Shown here: one piece after another, positions 11,301-21,625 of the stretch
Layout of the letters: every line of letters begins with the position of its first letter
How positions within the stretch are numbered: the stretch's first letter is position 1
Assembly: GCF_032118995.1 (NCBI RefSeq)
Contig: NC_092661.1
Location: 17,335,506-17,399,505 of the forward strand
Direction of reading: 5' to 3'
Length of the DNA stretch: 64,000 nt
Source: Asterias amurensis
Lineage: Eukaryota > Echinodermata > Asteroidea > Forcipulatida > Asteriidae
Program-made: the position numbers and the translations under genes
The notes under the pieces: model-generated
The model's input: only the letters and a program-made list of their open reading frames with translations
The model's database searches: none
What the model was told of the DNA's origin: nothing

Positions 11301-14300
11301 TACAGGTTTACATTAAACTTACACAGTTTGAAGATAATGATATTAGAAAGCGTACCTGAAAATAGTAGTTGCTGAGGTGTTGTAGTTTTTGAAAAATGAG
11401 TAAAACAATGTCATAAAAATACGTTTTTACATGCTAAAATAATTTTCATCTTAAGAACACCGAGACAAAAATTATTTTCATGACATTGTTTTAATCATTT
11501 CTCAAAAACTACAGCACCTCAGCAAGTAATATTTTCAGGGAAGCTTTCCACCAACATTATCTTCAAACTGTGTAAGTTTAATGTAAATCAGTGGACATTG
11601 TGTTTTTTTGTCCTACAAAAAGTACCCAGACCCTTTAAGCCTAAGAAACAACACACTGCACACATGGCAATTTTGCTGGTTTTATTACATTTGCTTTGAT
11701 GGTTCAACTAAATCCAATTTTTAACTGAATTCTTGGGGTGTTGTTAGTGGGATGGACATTCTCAATGCACTGGCTGGACGAGTACATTTTTTTTTTACAG
11801 TTATTTTTATTTCCGCTACATGTTTTATTAGTTGTGGTTAACATTGCTGACAAGGAGAGCATTGAGCTGGCTGGAACATGGAGGCAGGACATCCACAATC
11901 ACTCCGTCATCTCCAAGAAGAAAGTAGAGAAAGAAGGCAAGGTGTCAAAGGTCGTAGTAGAATATGAGAAGGCAGACCCTACTCAGCTTCCTGTACTTCT
12001 GCTTGGGAATAAATATGACATTGTAAGTATGTAGTAACTTGCAAAGTATATTTTCTGTATAGCGCCCTCTCTTGGTTGTTACTGTTTAGTGTTATGGTTG
12101 TTTACAAAATGGCTGCTGTTGAGTCAGTCTTGTATTAAATAAAGCTACGCTCAGTTCAGTAAAGAATTGTCTCCACGACTGCTAAAAACAAAAAAACTAT
12201 GATTTGAGGCATTGCACGGCGAGGTATCAATATATATTTGGTTTGCGGTAACACCATGTGTGTATCTACTGCCAGGTAGAGTTTGTTCTTAGAGAACTTA
12301 AAGGAACGTTACAGAGTTGGTAGGAAACAAAAATCGTGAAGATCACAGAATAACATAAAACTTACATGGTCTAATGCATGATGATAGTAGAAAACATCCC
12401 ATAACATATTGTTGAGAAATAAATAATCTTATTTTGTATTTGGAGTTTATCGCTCAGTGAGCGTTTTATTCATTTTTCTTTTTGCATCGATGTCATGCAA
12501 AAATGGGAAATGGCTTTTCACTATTTTCTCGTGACCCAGACGGCCAATCGATATCAAACTTCTACAAGTTTGTTAGTTTATATATCTGATGGATTACATA
12601 AAGTGTTTACACTACCAGCAACTATTTTGTCCGCAAAACCAATTCTGTAATGTTCCTTTAAATGTGCGCAGTTACTTTTTGTGCTGGAGCAGCTCTTTAT
12701 AAAAAATTCACCCCAAGCGGCTTGCATATAAATGAACATAGCAGCTTCAAACGGTACATGTGACATTTTGACCGACAACCTTATTCTAGTAAGCAAAAAT
12801 GAAATGCGCTTAGTTACTTTTTGTGCTGAATCAGCTCTATAAAAATTAACTCTGGTGTCACCACTCCAGTAAAATCTCTTGATTATCCATCTTTTTGAAT
12901 GTTTGCAGATAGAGGAACGAGAAGCCTTGAAGGAAATCAGTAAAGACGTGGAAGAAATCCAGACATCTCATTCCTCGGATGTCCTGCAAGAAGATGACAA
13001 TAAACCAAATAACCTCATCCTCAGAATCAACTCAAAAGATGGAGCTAAAGAAACCGATTCAAGACCGATTCAGTATGTAATATAGTTTTTATACCGTTCT
13101 TCTCCTTTAAGTTTGTTTGTTTGTTTGTTTGTTTGTTTTATTTCCATTTGTACAACAAAAAATACAACAATGATGATTTCAAGTATATAAATACTGTTAT
13201 AAATTTAAATTAAGTACAAATGGGGGTTGCAGCCAGAGGAGGTAAGACCCTCCTGTAGTGGAGCACTCGAACTGCTATAAAAAAAAAAAAATGCTGCACT
13301 GGTTTCACAAATGAAAGGTGTAATATGAAAGTAAATTATAGTTCTTGCATACATTGTCATTTTCTCCAGTAGTTTGTTCGTCTGTCTGTCTGTCTGTCTG
13401 TTTTGTCTTTGTCTTGTCCTCAGCATGTAACTTTGTTTATGTATTTTGTTTTGTAAAAGCAAGCGGCTACAAGCTACCTGGCTTAGTTGGGGCCTAGCCT
13501 CTGGGCGCTCTACCGCTAATTTATTCTTTCTCTGTCTTTTATATACTTCATGTAGTTCTGTAATTTGTTAGTGGAAATAAATGTGAATTGAATCAAATTG
13601 AAGGAAAAGACGCAGCCTAGATGACGAGAAGACAGATGCGGAGAAAGAGTACATCAGCGGTGATGAGTCGCCGAGGATGAAGGGGAAGATGGAGGATGAA
13701 AGAGTGGAGGAGAGGGATGTCACCGTCTGGAAGTATGAAGAGGAACATGAGCCAGAAGTAGAGCTTCCTGAAGAACTGGAACTCCTTGAGGCAGCGGCGG
13801 AGCAACATGGATTTGTTGGAAGGTAAGATTTAAGTCCACCATCTTTAGGAATCTTTTGACACATTTTGAAGGACCTCAGAAGACTTGACAGGACAGATAG
13901 ATGTATAAATCTGAGTGTCGTCTGTTACGGATGTTCTGTCCAAGAGGAAGAGTATATATCAAAAACAGCAGGGGGGGCCAAGGACTGACCCTTGTTGAAC
14001 ACCAGACAGTAGATCAAGAAGTTGCGAGAACTGACTTCAATCATCCTCATTAGTTAATTCATGTTCTTATTGCATTTAATTGGTGGGTCTTTCACATGAT
14101 GTTGGTTTCGTTGCATTAGTCATCATCTTTCTTGTGCGTGTTTGTAACAGGGGTCAGTTTTATTGTTGCTGTTAATTATTTTCATTATTTTTTTGTACCT
14201 TGTTTTTGTTCTTGTGTACGTTTGTCTGCTTCACATGTGCGGGGTTACATACCTGTTGGTAATAGTTATTTTAGTCTATTTTTGTGACCCCTGACCCCTA

Positions 14301-17300
14301 TCTTCGGATATTTTCATATTCTGCATTTGTTGTTATGGCCCCTACACTCACACTTATGCTACTGTCAGTCTTTTGCGTTTGTTTTGTTGTATTTTGTATT
14401 TCGTAGCTTTCATACATTATTTTTGTTTAACGTTTATCGAACTGTGTTTGTTCATTCCTTTCTTTTCAGTGTTGCCGTCTCGGCCAAGAACTCTGACGGC
14501 GGTGTGGATAAAGCCATCCAGGCTCTGATCCGCCATCTTCTAGAGAGGAAACTCAAAGACAAAGCCTTGCAGAAGATGGAGGCAGTGGAAGTCCGGAGAC
14601 GCAAGAAGAAGAAGACAAAACCCAAGAAGGTTAACCCCGACGACTTCCAACCTCTTGAGAAGACGGACATTGAAGAGGTGAACGATCACTTTAATGGGAT
14701 GTGAATTTTAATTTAGAGAAAGTCCTGTTAAAGATAGTGGACACTATTGATACTTGTCAAAGACCATGCGGTCTTCTCACTTGGTTTATTTCAACATATG
14801 CACAACATAACATACCTGTGAAAATTTGAGCTCAATTATTCGTTGGAGTTGCGAAATAATAATGAAAGAAAGACCACCTTGACTCACGAAGTTGTGTGCT
14901 TTCAGATGCTTCATTTCGGGACCTCAAAATCTAATTCTGCGGTCTTGAAATCAAATTCGTGGAAAATGACTTCTTTCTTGAAAATTACACTGCTTCAGAG
15001 GGAGACGTTTCTCACAATGTTTTATACTATCAACAGCTCTCCATTACTCATTACCAAGTAAGGTGTTATGCTAATAATTATTTTGAGTAATTACCAGTAG
15101 TGTCCAGTGCCTGTAAAGAACTTTGAGTTTAGCCACAAAAACTTCAAAAATATACATCCTTTCCAAGGAATGGATGTGGCTAACATTGATTTAATTGGGT
15201 CATTCGCCCCTGTGTTTCTAGCTGGATTGGCAGCATATTGCGCCACAGCCCCTTGTAAACCATTACATGGTGCTAAGGATTAGGTCTTATACATCAAAAT
15301 TTCGTCCCATGCTTTGCAGTAATAATACCTGGCGCTTTGTATACTTTGGCAAAAGGCGCGTTATGAATACGGTTATTATTATTGTTATTAAACTGACTGG
15401 TGGGGGCCGGTGGAGGGTCAGGGAACCGAGTATTCAGTGCTTTTCATTCATCGGCATAAGGGTAAAACCAAATAATACAAACAATATTCATCTGAGATTT
15501 ACGGCAGCACCATGTGTAAATCTCTGTTGAGTAGTGTTGGTTATGAGATGACCGGTGATTGACAACTCAACTTTTCAATCAGTATGCTCTGATTTATCTT
15601 CAGGAGAATGCTGGGGATCTGTTACTGGATGATGCTTAAGTACTTTGTTGGAGATTAACTGGTAGTTGGGCTTGGCTCGATGGTGCAAGCTACCTGTCAA
15701 TCTCCCAGGAAGTACTTAAGAAGCATCCAGCAACAGAGCCCAGCATCCTCCTCAAGATAATCAGAGAATACTCTTTGAAAAGTTGAGTTGTCGACCCCTG
15801 GTTCTTCTCAGAACCAACACAACTCAAAAGAGATTTACACATGGTGCTACCGCACAATCCCAACTGATTATACTCCCGCCACAGTTTTGAATCTTACAAA
15901 TACATGGAATATTCTTTATCCATTGAAAACAACTGGATGTCATCTTTTAAAGTGAACGTTACAGAATTGGTAAGAAACAAAAATCGTGAAGATCACAGAT
16001 TTGTATAAAACTTGCGGTCTAATGATGATGATAGTAGAAAACATCCCTTGAAATATTTCTGTCAAAAGATTCATATTTGATGAGAAATAAATAATCTAAT
16101 TTTCGCGTTTGAAGTTTATCGCTCAGTGATCGTTTTATTCATGTTTGTTTTGGCATCGATGCAATGCAAAATTTATAATCGGTTTTTCACTATTTTCTCG
16201 CCACCCAGATGGAAAATCGACCTCAAACTTCTACAGGTTTGTCAGTTATTTTATATGGTGGATTAAAGAAAGTGCTAACACTGCCACCAACTGTTTTGCT
16301 AGCAAAACCAATTCTGTAATGTTCCTTTAAGTCTAACCCCCAAAATCTCGACGTTTCTTTTCCCCCACTCCTCAGATGGACAAGCTATTTATGCAGTCCA
16401 ACTTGAGCCTGAGCAGGATTCATGAGACCAGCCTAGCTTACAATCAGTCAGTGCGGCAGTTCAAGAGAGAGTGCCTGAATGCTGGACTCGTGGGCGGTCT
16501 CAAGAGTTCCATTGAAGATTGCATCGGAGGATTGAGAGCAGCCTTGCAAGAACTCAGCCTGGAACTTATGGTGAGGTTTGAAAAGTGGTGGAGATTTAAA
16601 ACAGAAAACTATAAATCTGGATTATTTTTCTCGGAAGAGTTGATTCATTCTTACTGTGTAGTTTCTAGTACGACAAAATTTGGTAACTGTTCATAAAAAT
16701 CTACAAATCATAGGTTATTATTATTATTTATATGGCGCTCTACGGAGAAAGCACTTTACATTAGACTAGGACAAAAAGAAAAACAAACAAACTAGGATGG
16801 GTTGGGGAACAGAAATGTCTTGAGGAGGCTTTTGAACACGGGCAACAAGATTGCCTCTCGTAGGGGAGCTTATTTGATGGCGAACAAGATCCCCAGCTTT
16901 CCGTCTAGGTCTAGGAACATGAAGCTAGGCATCGCAACTATCATGAAGCTATCTCTCTTGAATCAAACCCCCAAAAACCCTTTGTTCCTTCTCTGAGCAA
17001 AAAATTGATGATAAATGAATTTGTTGAAGACATTTGGGGATTAGGTGGAAGCAAACTAAGACTGTCCTAAACTTACCCAGTCAGTTTCCCTTGTGGTTAA
17101 TTACTTGGTATCAAATATTTTTGTAATGAAATTCGCACAATACAAATCAGAATGTTTTTGTTATGTTGATGTTGATTTTTAGACCCAGGACAAGGATGGA
17201 TTTCTAGAGCTAGTAGTTCAAGGTGAAGTCGTCTACGAAGAAGAAAAATCTGAAGAAATTAAGAAAGTCATGGACACTTTCCAGTCAGAGGTGAGTCCTT

Positions 17301-18081
17301 ATCTCTGTTACAATAGGAAGCTTTCGATTCAGGTCGGGAGGAGGGAGGGAAGGGATGGTAAGGGAGCGAAAAATCGATCGGCGCATGCGCAAAACTGAAC
17401 ATATAGGATTGGAACTGCCTCTAGTTACCGGGCATTTTTAGTGGTCTAGTTGGTAAGACACTGCTCTAGAAGAGACTGATCCATTAAGCTCCGCCCCATT
17501 GCGTATTGACCAATCACAACGCAACGAAGGTCCAACAAATAAGGTCCGACATGTGTGCGCGTATATTGGCGCGCGCGGAAGAGTTGTGCAGAAAGGCATT
17601 GGAGAGCCCCACGTGTTCTTGCTCACACATGCGTCGATGGGCGGAGCCTACTGGATCGATCTATTGCAAAGGTCGTGGGTTTGAATACCAGAAAAGTACG
17701 CTATACAGTGCTTACACACATCGGTGTAAGGGTAAAACCAAATTTAATATTCTAAATATCCATGATGCAAATTTAACATCTATTCGACAAATTTCTTGTT
17801 TGATATTCCAGGTTGTAGTTGCTTGCAGTGCCATTCTTTGTGATAACCCAAGCTCTGATGCAGACCTCATCCGGATGGACGCTAAGATCACGGACAGCTG
17901 TTCCCACATGTGGGCCCTCGCCGAGAAGGAGCAGCCACTCAGCCCCAAAGACAAGAAGAAGATCCAGCACAAGGTGGATTACAATCGAGCAAGGATAAGA
18001 CAAGCTCATATCCAGTGTGCACAGAGTCTTCAAGACGTTGATGGTCTGTATAAGAAGATCAAAGCTGCCATGTTATGGTAA
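8350..18081 (+). CDS. Rab-like small GTPase with acylation-type N-terminus, G4-G5 insert and long C-terminal extension
   Basis: Eleven exons join in frame with GT-AG introns: 8350-8380, 9917-9970, 10710-10802, 11130-11255, 11832-12022, 12909-13072, 13604-13822, 14470-14677, 16376-16570, 17183-17290 and 17812-18081, giving 552 residues. Seen: P-loop GDPEVGKS (29-36), switch-I TTTSV (53-57), G3 WDLPGREE (79-86), YYKDVDAAI (93-101) as in Rabs, G4 NKYD (161-164) and G5 SAK (297-299). G4 and G5 are about 130 residues apart instead of about 30; the insert is acidic and charged. The Ras Gln61 position is Arg84 and Ala59 is Pro82. The start MGTGCS fits N-myristoylation with a neighbouring palmitoylatable Cys5, and the C-terminus (KIKAAMLW) has no prenylation cysteine. 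A Lys/Arg-rich stretch (about 330-347) precedes a mostly helical region of unknown type. Inferred role: membrane-anchored, GTP-locked or slow switch. The first exon and the exon 7 acceptor are the least certain. No named orthologue was recognised. Confidence 0.82.
8756..8787. repeat. Near-perfect hairpin in GTPase intron 1
   Basis: Two 15-nt arms (ATGCAATTGTGTCCG and its complement) are separated by CC. Several related CCGGACACAA motifs occur within 8690-8805, suggesting a degraded palindromic repeat next to the foldback element. Confidence 0.7.
8809..9486. mobile_element. Foldback element with 16-bp repeat arms, short copy
   Basis: The left arm carries about five 16-bp units with the core AACTCGGTCCCAAGTC (about 8813-8892). 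The right end has the same units inverted (9468-9486). The interior is AT-rich with no gene. It is the same design as the 61148-62253 element, with GG replaced by GTA in the unit (CTCGGTCCC versus CTCGTACCC). Its right end abuts a truncated M1 copy. Confidence 0.6.
9487..9774 (-). mobile_element. MITE family M1, truncated copy
   Basis: Matches the M1 consensus from the ACCAATTGAG-like segment to the terminal CACTGCCTTTAA. The outer ~100 bp of the other end is missing where the foldback element abuts. It lies in GTPase intron 1. Confidence 0.8.
9985..10210. mobile_element. MITE family M3 (palindromic), half copy
   Basis: Contains the central hairpin around GCCATTTATGC and one full arm of the element at 27701-28076. 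It ends CCCTTTAA, and this TTAA is shared with the next element. Confidence 0.8.
10207..10582 (+). mobile_element. MITE family M2, full copy
   Basis: Runs from TTAAAGCCATTATACACTTT to CCAATGGCTTTAA, flanked by TTAA. Nearly the same sequence occurs at 58768-59141, with a third, inverted copy at 34819-35175. It lies in GTPase intron 2. Confidence 0.85.
11262..11638. mobile_element. MITE family M5, long imperfect hairpin
   Basis: Both halves fold on each other around about 11450, for example CTACAGCACCTCAGCA against its complement near 11370. The right end is ACCCTTTAA; the left end starts within about 7 bp of the exon 4 donor. Confidence 0.75.
12225..12297. repeat. Dispersed repeat fragment (GCGGTAACACCATG type)
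   Basis: The motif GCGGTAACACCATGTG and the flanking CTGCCAGGTAGAG recur inverted at 29270-29410 and in part near 46095-46150 and 15490-15510. It is a fragment of an uncharacterised dispersed repeat. Confidence 0.5.
12298..12661 (+). mobile_element. MITE family M4, copy 1
   Basis: TTAAAGGAACGTTACAGA at the left and TCTGTAATGTTCCTTTAA at the right form terminal inverted repeats flanked by TTAA. It is very similar to 15947-16330. It lies in GTPase intron 5. Confidence 0.85.
13111..13139. repeat. (GTTT)n microsatellite
   Basis: Seven consecutive GTTT units in GTPase intron 6. A (CTGT)n run of about five units lies at 13380-13401 in the same intron. Confidence 0.9.
14728..15116 (-). mobile_element. 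MITE family M1, full copy
   Basis: Begins TTAAAGATAGTGGACACTAT and ends TGTCCAGTGCCTGTAA. Inner landmarks are TGAAAGCACACAA and GGAGCCGTTTCTC, both inverted. It lies in GTPase intron 8. Confidence 0.85.
15197..15390 (+). repeat. SINE-like tail, TTATTATT-ended
   Basis: Shares with 51751-51950 the sequence from a CCCCTGTGTTTCT-like start through CTTTGTATA and a GCG...TTATTATT 3' end. This looks like the 3' half of a SINE or LINE tail. Confidence 0.55.
15499..15858. mobile_element. Long palindromic MITE in GTPase intron 8
   Basis: The left arm from CACCATGTGTAAATCTCT pairs with the right arm ending AGAGATTTACACATGGTG. The arms are about 150 bp with substitutions around a centre near 15680. Direct or inverted SINE and M4 sequences flank it. 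Confidence 0.75.
15947..16330 (+). mobile_element. MITE family M4, copy 2
   Basis: TTAAAGTGAACGTTACAGAA to TTCTGTAATGTTCCTTTAA, TTAA-flanked, near-identical to 12298-12661. It ends about 45 bp before GTPase exon 9. Confidence 0.85.
17438..17745 (+). mobile_element. tRNA-derived SINE split by a MITE
   Basis: The head (GGTCTAGTTGGTAAGACACT) and the B-box part (GGTCGTGGGTTTGAATACC) are separated by a 192-bp insert. The tail has the ACACATCGGTGTAAGGGTAA motif. The uninterrupted SINE at 32125-32315 serves as the empty-site comparison. Confidence 0.75.
17471..17662. mobile_element. MITE with GATCCATTAAGCTCCGCCC ends, inserted in a SINE
   Basis: Terminal inverted repeats run from about GACTGATCCATTAAGCTC to GGGCGGAGCC...GATCGATCT. 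A second copy, inverted, is at 29824-30036. Comparison with the SINE at 32190 (CTCTAGA joined to ATTGCAAAGG) defines the insertion point. Confidence 0.75.
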
Positions 18082-18086
18082 AATCT

Positions 18087-18468
18087 TTAAAGGCACTGGA
18101 CACTATTGGCAATTACTCAAAATAATTGTAAAAACATATTTAGTATTAACAAGCAACGGAGAGCTGTTGATAGTATAAAACATATTTAGAAACGGCTCCC
18201 TCCAAAGTAGTGTAGTTTTTGAGAAAGAAGTTTCACTAAAATATTTGAACTGAATTTGAGACCTTACCTGAGGTCTCAAATTCAAGGCATCTGAAAGCAC
18301 ACAACTTGTGCAACAAGGTGTTTTTTCTTACACTATTCTCTCGCAACTTCGATGACCATATATGAGTCCAAATTTTCACAGGTTTGGTATTTTATTCATT
18401 TATGTTGAGATGCACCAAGAGACAAAACTGGTCTTTGACAATTACCAAAGGTGTTCAGTGAACTTTCC
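18087..18468 (+). mobile_element. MITE family M1 directly after the GTPase stop codon
   Basis: Starts TTAAAGGCACTGGACACTAT five bases after the TAA stop, so it should lie in the 3' UTR or final intron. The centre has the usual GAGACCTTA/TGAGGTCTC hairpin. Confidence 0.85.
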
Positions 18469-18755
18469 AGGGGGGGGGGCTGCTTTTTCCTGGCTAGAAT
18501 TAATGTGTCTTTCAAATGGTTTAAAGTGCTTGGGTAGATTTGCTTAAGCAGAACATATTGCAGAACAATTTTTTGCTAAGCAGAAATGAGCAGGATCCCA
18601 GTGACAAAGTGTACATGTGACAGAGTAGTTTGGCTGATAACCTTATAATCTGGTAAGCAACATGTGGTTGTGTTTAGCTACTTTTTGTGGTTAAGCATTT
18701 TCATGAAATTAGGCCCTGATGATTTAGAACAGTCTTAAGGGATTGTGTTCACTCC

Positions 18756-19000
18756 GGGGCCAAATTTCATAGAGCTGCTTAAGCAAACAATTCTGCTTAG
18801 CAAAATAATCATTGTTAGTAAAATCAGAATACCGGCCAAGACTCCACTCAGTTGTTATGCTAAGTAAACAACAGCTAAATACCAGTCACAAGCAATGTAT
18901 ATGGCATGAAATTTTTGCCAGTAACATGTGTAAAAAAGGGGAGCTATTTTCGTGTTTAACCAAAATATTTGATTAAGCAGCTCTATGAAATTGGCCCCTG
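18756..19000. mobile_element. hAT-like MITE, GGGGCCAAATTTCATAGAGC ends
   Basis: Left GGGGCCAAATTTCATAGAGC and right GCTCTATGAAATTGGCCCC are inverted repeats of about 19 bp, followed by subterminal GCTTAAGCA-type motifs. A target duplication could not be defined. Confidence 0.65.
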
Positions 19001-19156
19001 TTGGCATAGCGTGTGGCTAGATTCTGAGGGTGTCATGCAGTTTTAAATTACTGTTGAGAAGGAAGGTTTCTAAATTACTTTATATTTTTATGCGAGTATA
19101 ATTTGTTTTTACCCTTATAGTGGTGTGTACTTTCATGTTTTCTGTGAACAAATCCA

Positions 19157-19325
19157 AAGGCAAATCACTCGGGTGGGATTCGAACCCCTGACCATTGCAT
19201 TACTAGAACACAGTTCCTACCACCCGACTGATTTGCCGGCAGATTTTTTTCACAGAACTCGGGGAAAGTACTGAGTAAAGGTATACAGTCTTTAGTACAC
19301 ATCAGTGTAAGGGTAAAAATAGTAT
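19157..19325. mobile_element. tRNA-derived SINE, rearranged
   Basis: The inverted B-box-like GGGATTCGAACCCCTGACCA is followed by TTTCACAGAACTCGGGGAAA and ACATCAGTGTAAGGGTAA, which are the SINE body and tail seen at 32125 and 57100. Confidence 0.6.
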
Positions 19326-19332
19326 ATTATAA

Positions 19333-19440
19333 GGGAATCAATGTGTGGTGAAGAGGCTTTCAACTAGTGGTTAAAACCCGCCAAGGCCTGGTTCTTGATA
19401 ATTTCATCAAGACGAAGTCGACCAGTAGGAATGAAGAAAC
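19333..19440. mobile_element. Half copy of the palindromic MITE at 27391-27553
   Basis: GGGAATCAATGTGTGGTGAA through GCCTGGTTCTTGATAATTT matches one arm of the 27.4-kb palindrome; the other arm is missing. Confidence 0.7.
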
Positions 19441-19799
19441 TGTCTTATAAGCACAGGTGCATCCTCGCGGTCACGCCCATGTTTCAACACTTTTTACTGG
19501 TGTTATATCATCCGTTCAAACATCCCCACGTGATGCCCTCTTGACCAATCAGAATGGATGTACTGTAGGTATTTATGAATATTCTTCATAAACATAACAC
19601 AGTATCAAATATTTTTATATGGCCTTGTAAAAAGAGTAATGACAGTGTCCACTTTTAGTACAGTCTAGAAAGTTCCAACTTCAGAATGAAAAGGTAGCTA
19701 AAGAAAATGATGCACTGTTTAAAAAAATAGTTATTTTTGAGACAAATTGCTAAGAATAGTGTTTCAGATATGGATAGAGGCACCATACCAGCAACCAGT

Positions 19800-20460
19800 T
19801 TAAAGGGAAGGTGTACGCTTGTTTCTCGCACTAAAATTTAAAGACAAAGAAAACCTTTGTTAGTAGCCTACAGCAACTTTCGATAGTAAAAAGCTTACTG
19901 AGAAACGTTTCACTTTAAAGGCACTGTACACGTTTGGTAGTTGTCAAAGACCAGTCTTCTCACTTAGTGTATCTCAACATATATACATAAAATAACAAAC
20001 CTGTGAAAATTTAAGCTCAATTGGTCGTCGAATTGCGAGATAATAATGATAGAAAAAATACCCTTGTCACAGGATGTTGTGTGCTTTCAGATGCTTGATT
20101 TTGTGACCTCAAAATCCAATTCTGAGGTCTCAAAATCAAATTTGTGGAAAAATACTTCTTTCTTAAAAACTACGTTACTTCAGAGGGACCCGTTTCTCCC
20201 AGTGTTTTAAACTATCAACCTCTCCCCATAACTCGTTACCAAGTGAGGTTTTATGCTAATGAATATTTTGAGTAATTACCAATAGTGTCCACTGCCTTTA
20301 CAGTAATGTGGTTATGTAAACAGATATCAATTTTTCTGCGCATAAATTTGAATCTTAGCAGTGATACTTCTCAGGCTGTGTATTCGGACATGAACTTTTC
20401 TGGATTTTTGACGATATCTCAAAAACGCGACCACCTTTGGAAATGAAATTTTCACAGGTT
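19800..20460. mobile_element. TTAAAGGGAAGGTGTACG-type element containing an M1 copy
   Basis: Starts TTAAAGGGAAGGTGTACGCT. It is interrupted by a complete inverted M1 (TTAAAGGCACTGTACACG to CACTGCCTTTA, 19915-20300) and resumes with a TTCACAGGTT segment. Its own right end is not clear. Confidence 0.5.
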
Positions 20461-20478
20461 ATTATTATTGTATTCTAG

Positions 20479-20535
20479 ATGTCTGCCAACACTATGCTTG
20501 ACAAGATGAATATCAAAAACAAATTAACAAGGTAA
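20479..20535 (+). other. Exon-like segment downstream of the GTPase stop
   Basis: A TATTCTAG acceptor-like site is followed by an open frame MSANTMLDKMNIKNKLTR ending in TAA. Splicing from a possible donor at 18078 (ATG|GTAAAA) would put TGA at the junction, so this would be a 3' UTR exon of the GTPase, a separate small gene, or chance. Confidence 0.3.
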
Positions 20536-20819
20536 ACAAATTTCAGGACCCTGTTTCATTTATATAAAAATAAAATAAAAACTGTTTCTTTCGTCACCTG
20601 AAATAAACATGATAGTGTAATGTGATGTCATGTTTTTTTCCAAACTATTTTTGTTTTCATTCCATACTGAATCTTCCATTTGTTATACAGTTTGTATATT
20701 TTAGTGTAAAGATTGTTATAGATATTATTATTAAAAAAAAACAATTCATATATGTTGCTATTTTATAAAAATCCGTCCATGAAACTCAAATATTATTTGT
20801 ATATTTTGCAACTTATAGA

Positions 20820-20932
20820 AATAAATCTCTGTATATTTATAAATTAATAGCAAAAACATTATTTTGTGTACATGATCGAGCAGGAATAAAATAAAAACTT
20901 CCATTTTTGTGGATTTTAAATTTTACAATAAA
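20820..20932 (+). promoter_or_regulatory. Candidate polyadenylation signals, GTPase 3' end
   Basis: AATAAA occurs at 20820-20825, 20885-20890 and 20927-20932 in AT-rich DNA, about 2.8 kb after the stop codon. Which is used, and whether the intervening MITEs are spliced out, cannot be told from sequence. Confidence 0.4.
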
Positions 20933-21625
20933 GTCATGATATAGAAGGTCAAAATTGTGTTTTTTATGATTGAGGATTTATTGTTCTCTGGTTGAAAAAT
21001 AATGTTGATGGTTTATTCGGTTGATTGTTTATTTACTTAAAAGTGTCATCGCAGCAGCCTGCTGAATTGTGACACAATTCACAATCGTTCAAAGTACTAC
21101 AATAGTTATTAAAAAGCTTTACAATAGAAAATACATGGTTTTGTTTTTTAACCGCTTTCCGCTGTGCAAAACGTGATATTTTTCATTGAAAAAAAAAAAG
21201 ATCCTTTGTGAATTTTATTACCGAGAACAGTCATTTTATGGAGGTAACTTTCTGGCGTGGGAGGGTGTAATTTTTTTCCAACGTGTTCTAAATAATAAAA
21301 AAAGTTTCAACATTTTTGTCTCAACTCAAGCAGCTATGTGAAATAATTGTGTTCTAAGCGGTTCATGGGTTTGTTTACCAACAATGGAAAGATAGCGTAA
21401 TCATCTAAAAATAGAAACTAGTCATCAAGCTCTTGAGGGCGCCCTCAATGTATGTCTGATAATGAAATGAATCAACACCACCTGATTGCATATAGAACGA
21501 ACTACAGCACACCCCTTACAAAAACAACAACCTTTTATGAATTGAATTCTCTGTTTCGATATTTGGTATCACCATTATTTCCATCTCTGGGGTGTTTAGA
21601 GTTAGAGAACACAACTCCTTTCAAA

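Noticed and set aside
21452-21625. Upstream in-frame start that would extend CHMP2B by 58 residues
   Set aside because: The extra residues resemble nothing in the family, whereas the ATG at 21626 gives the usual short basic N-terminus.
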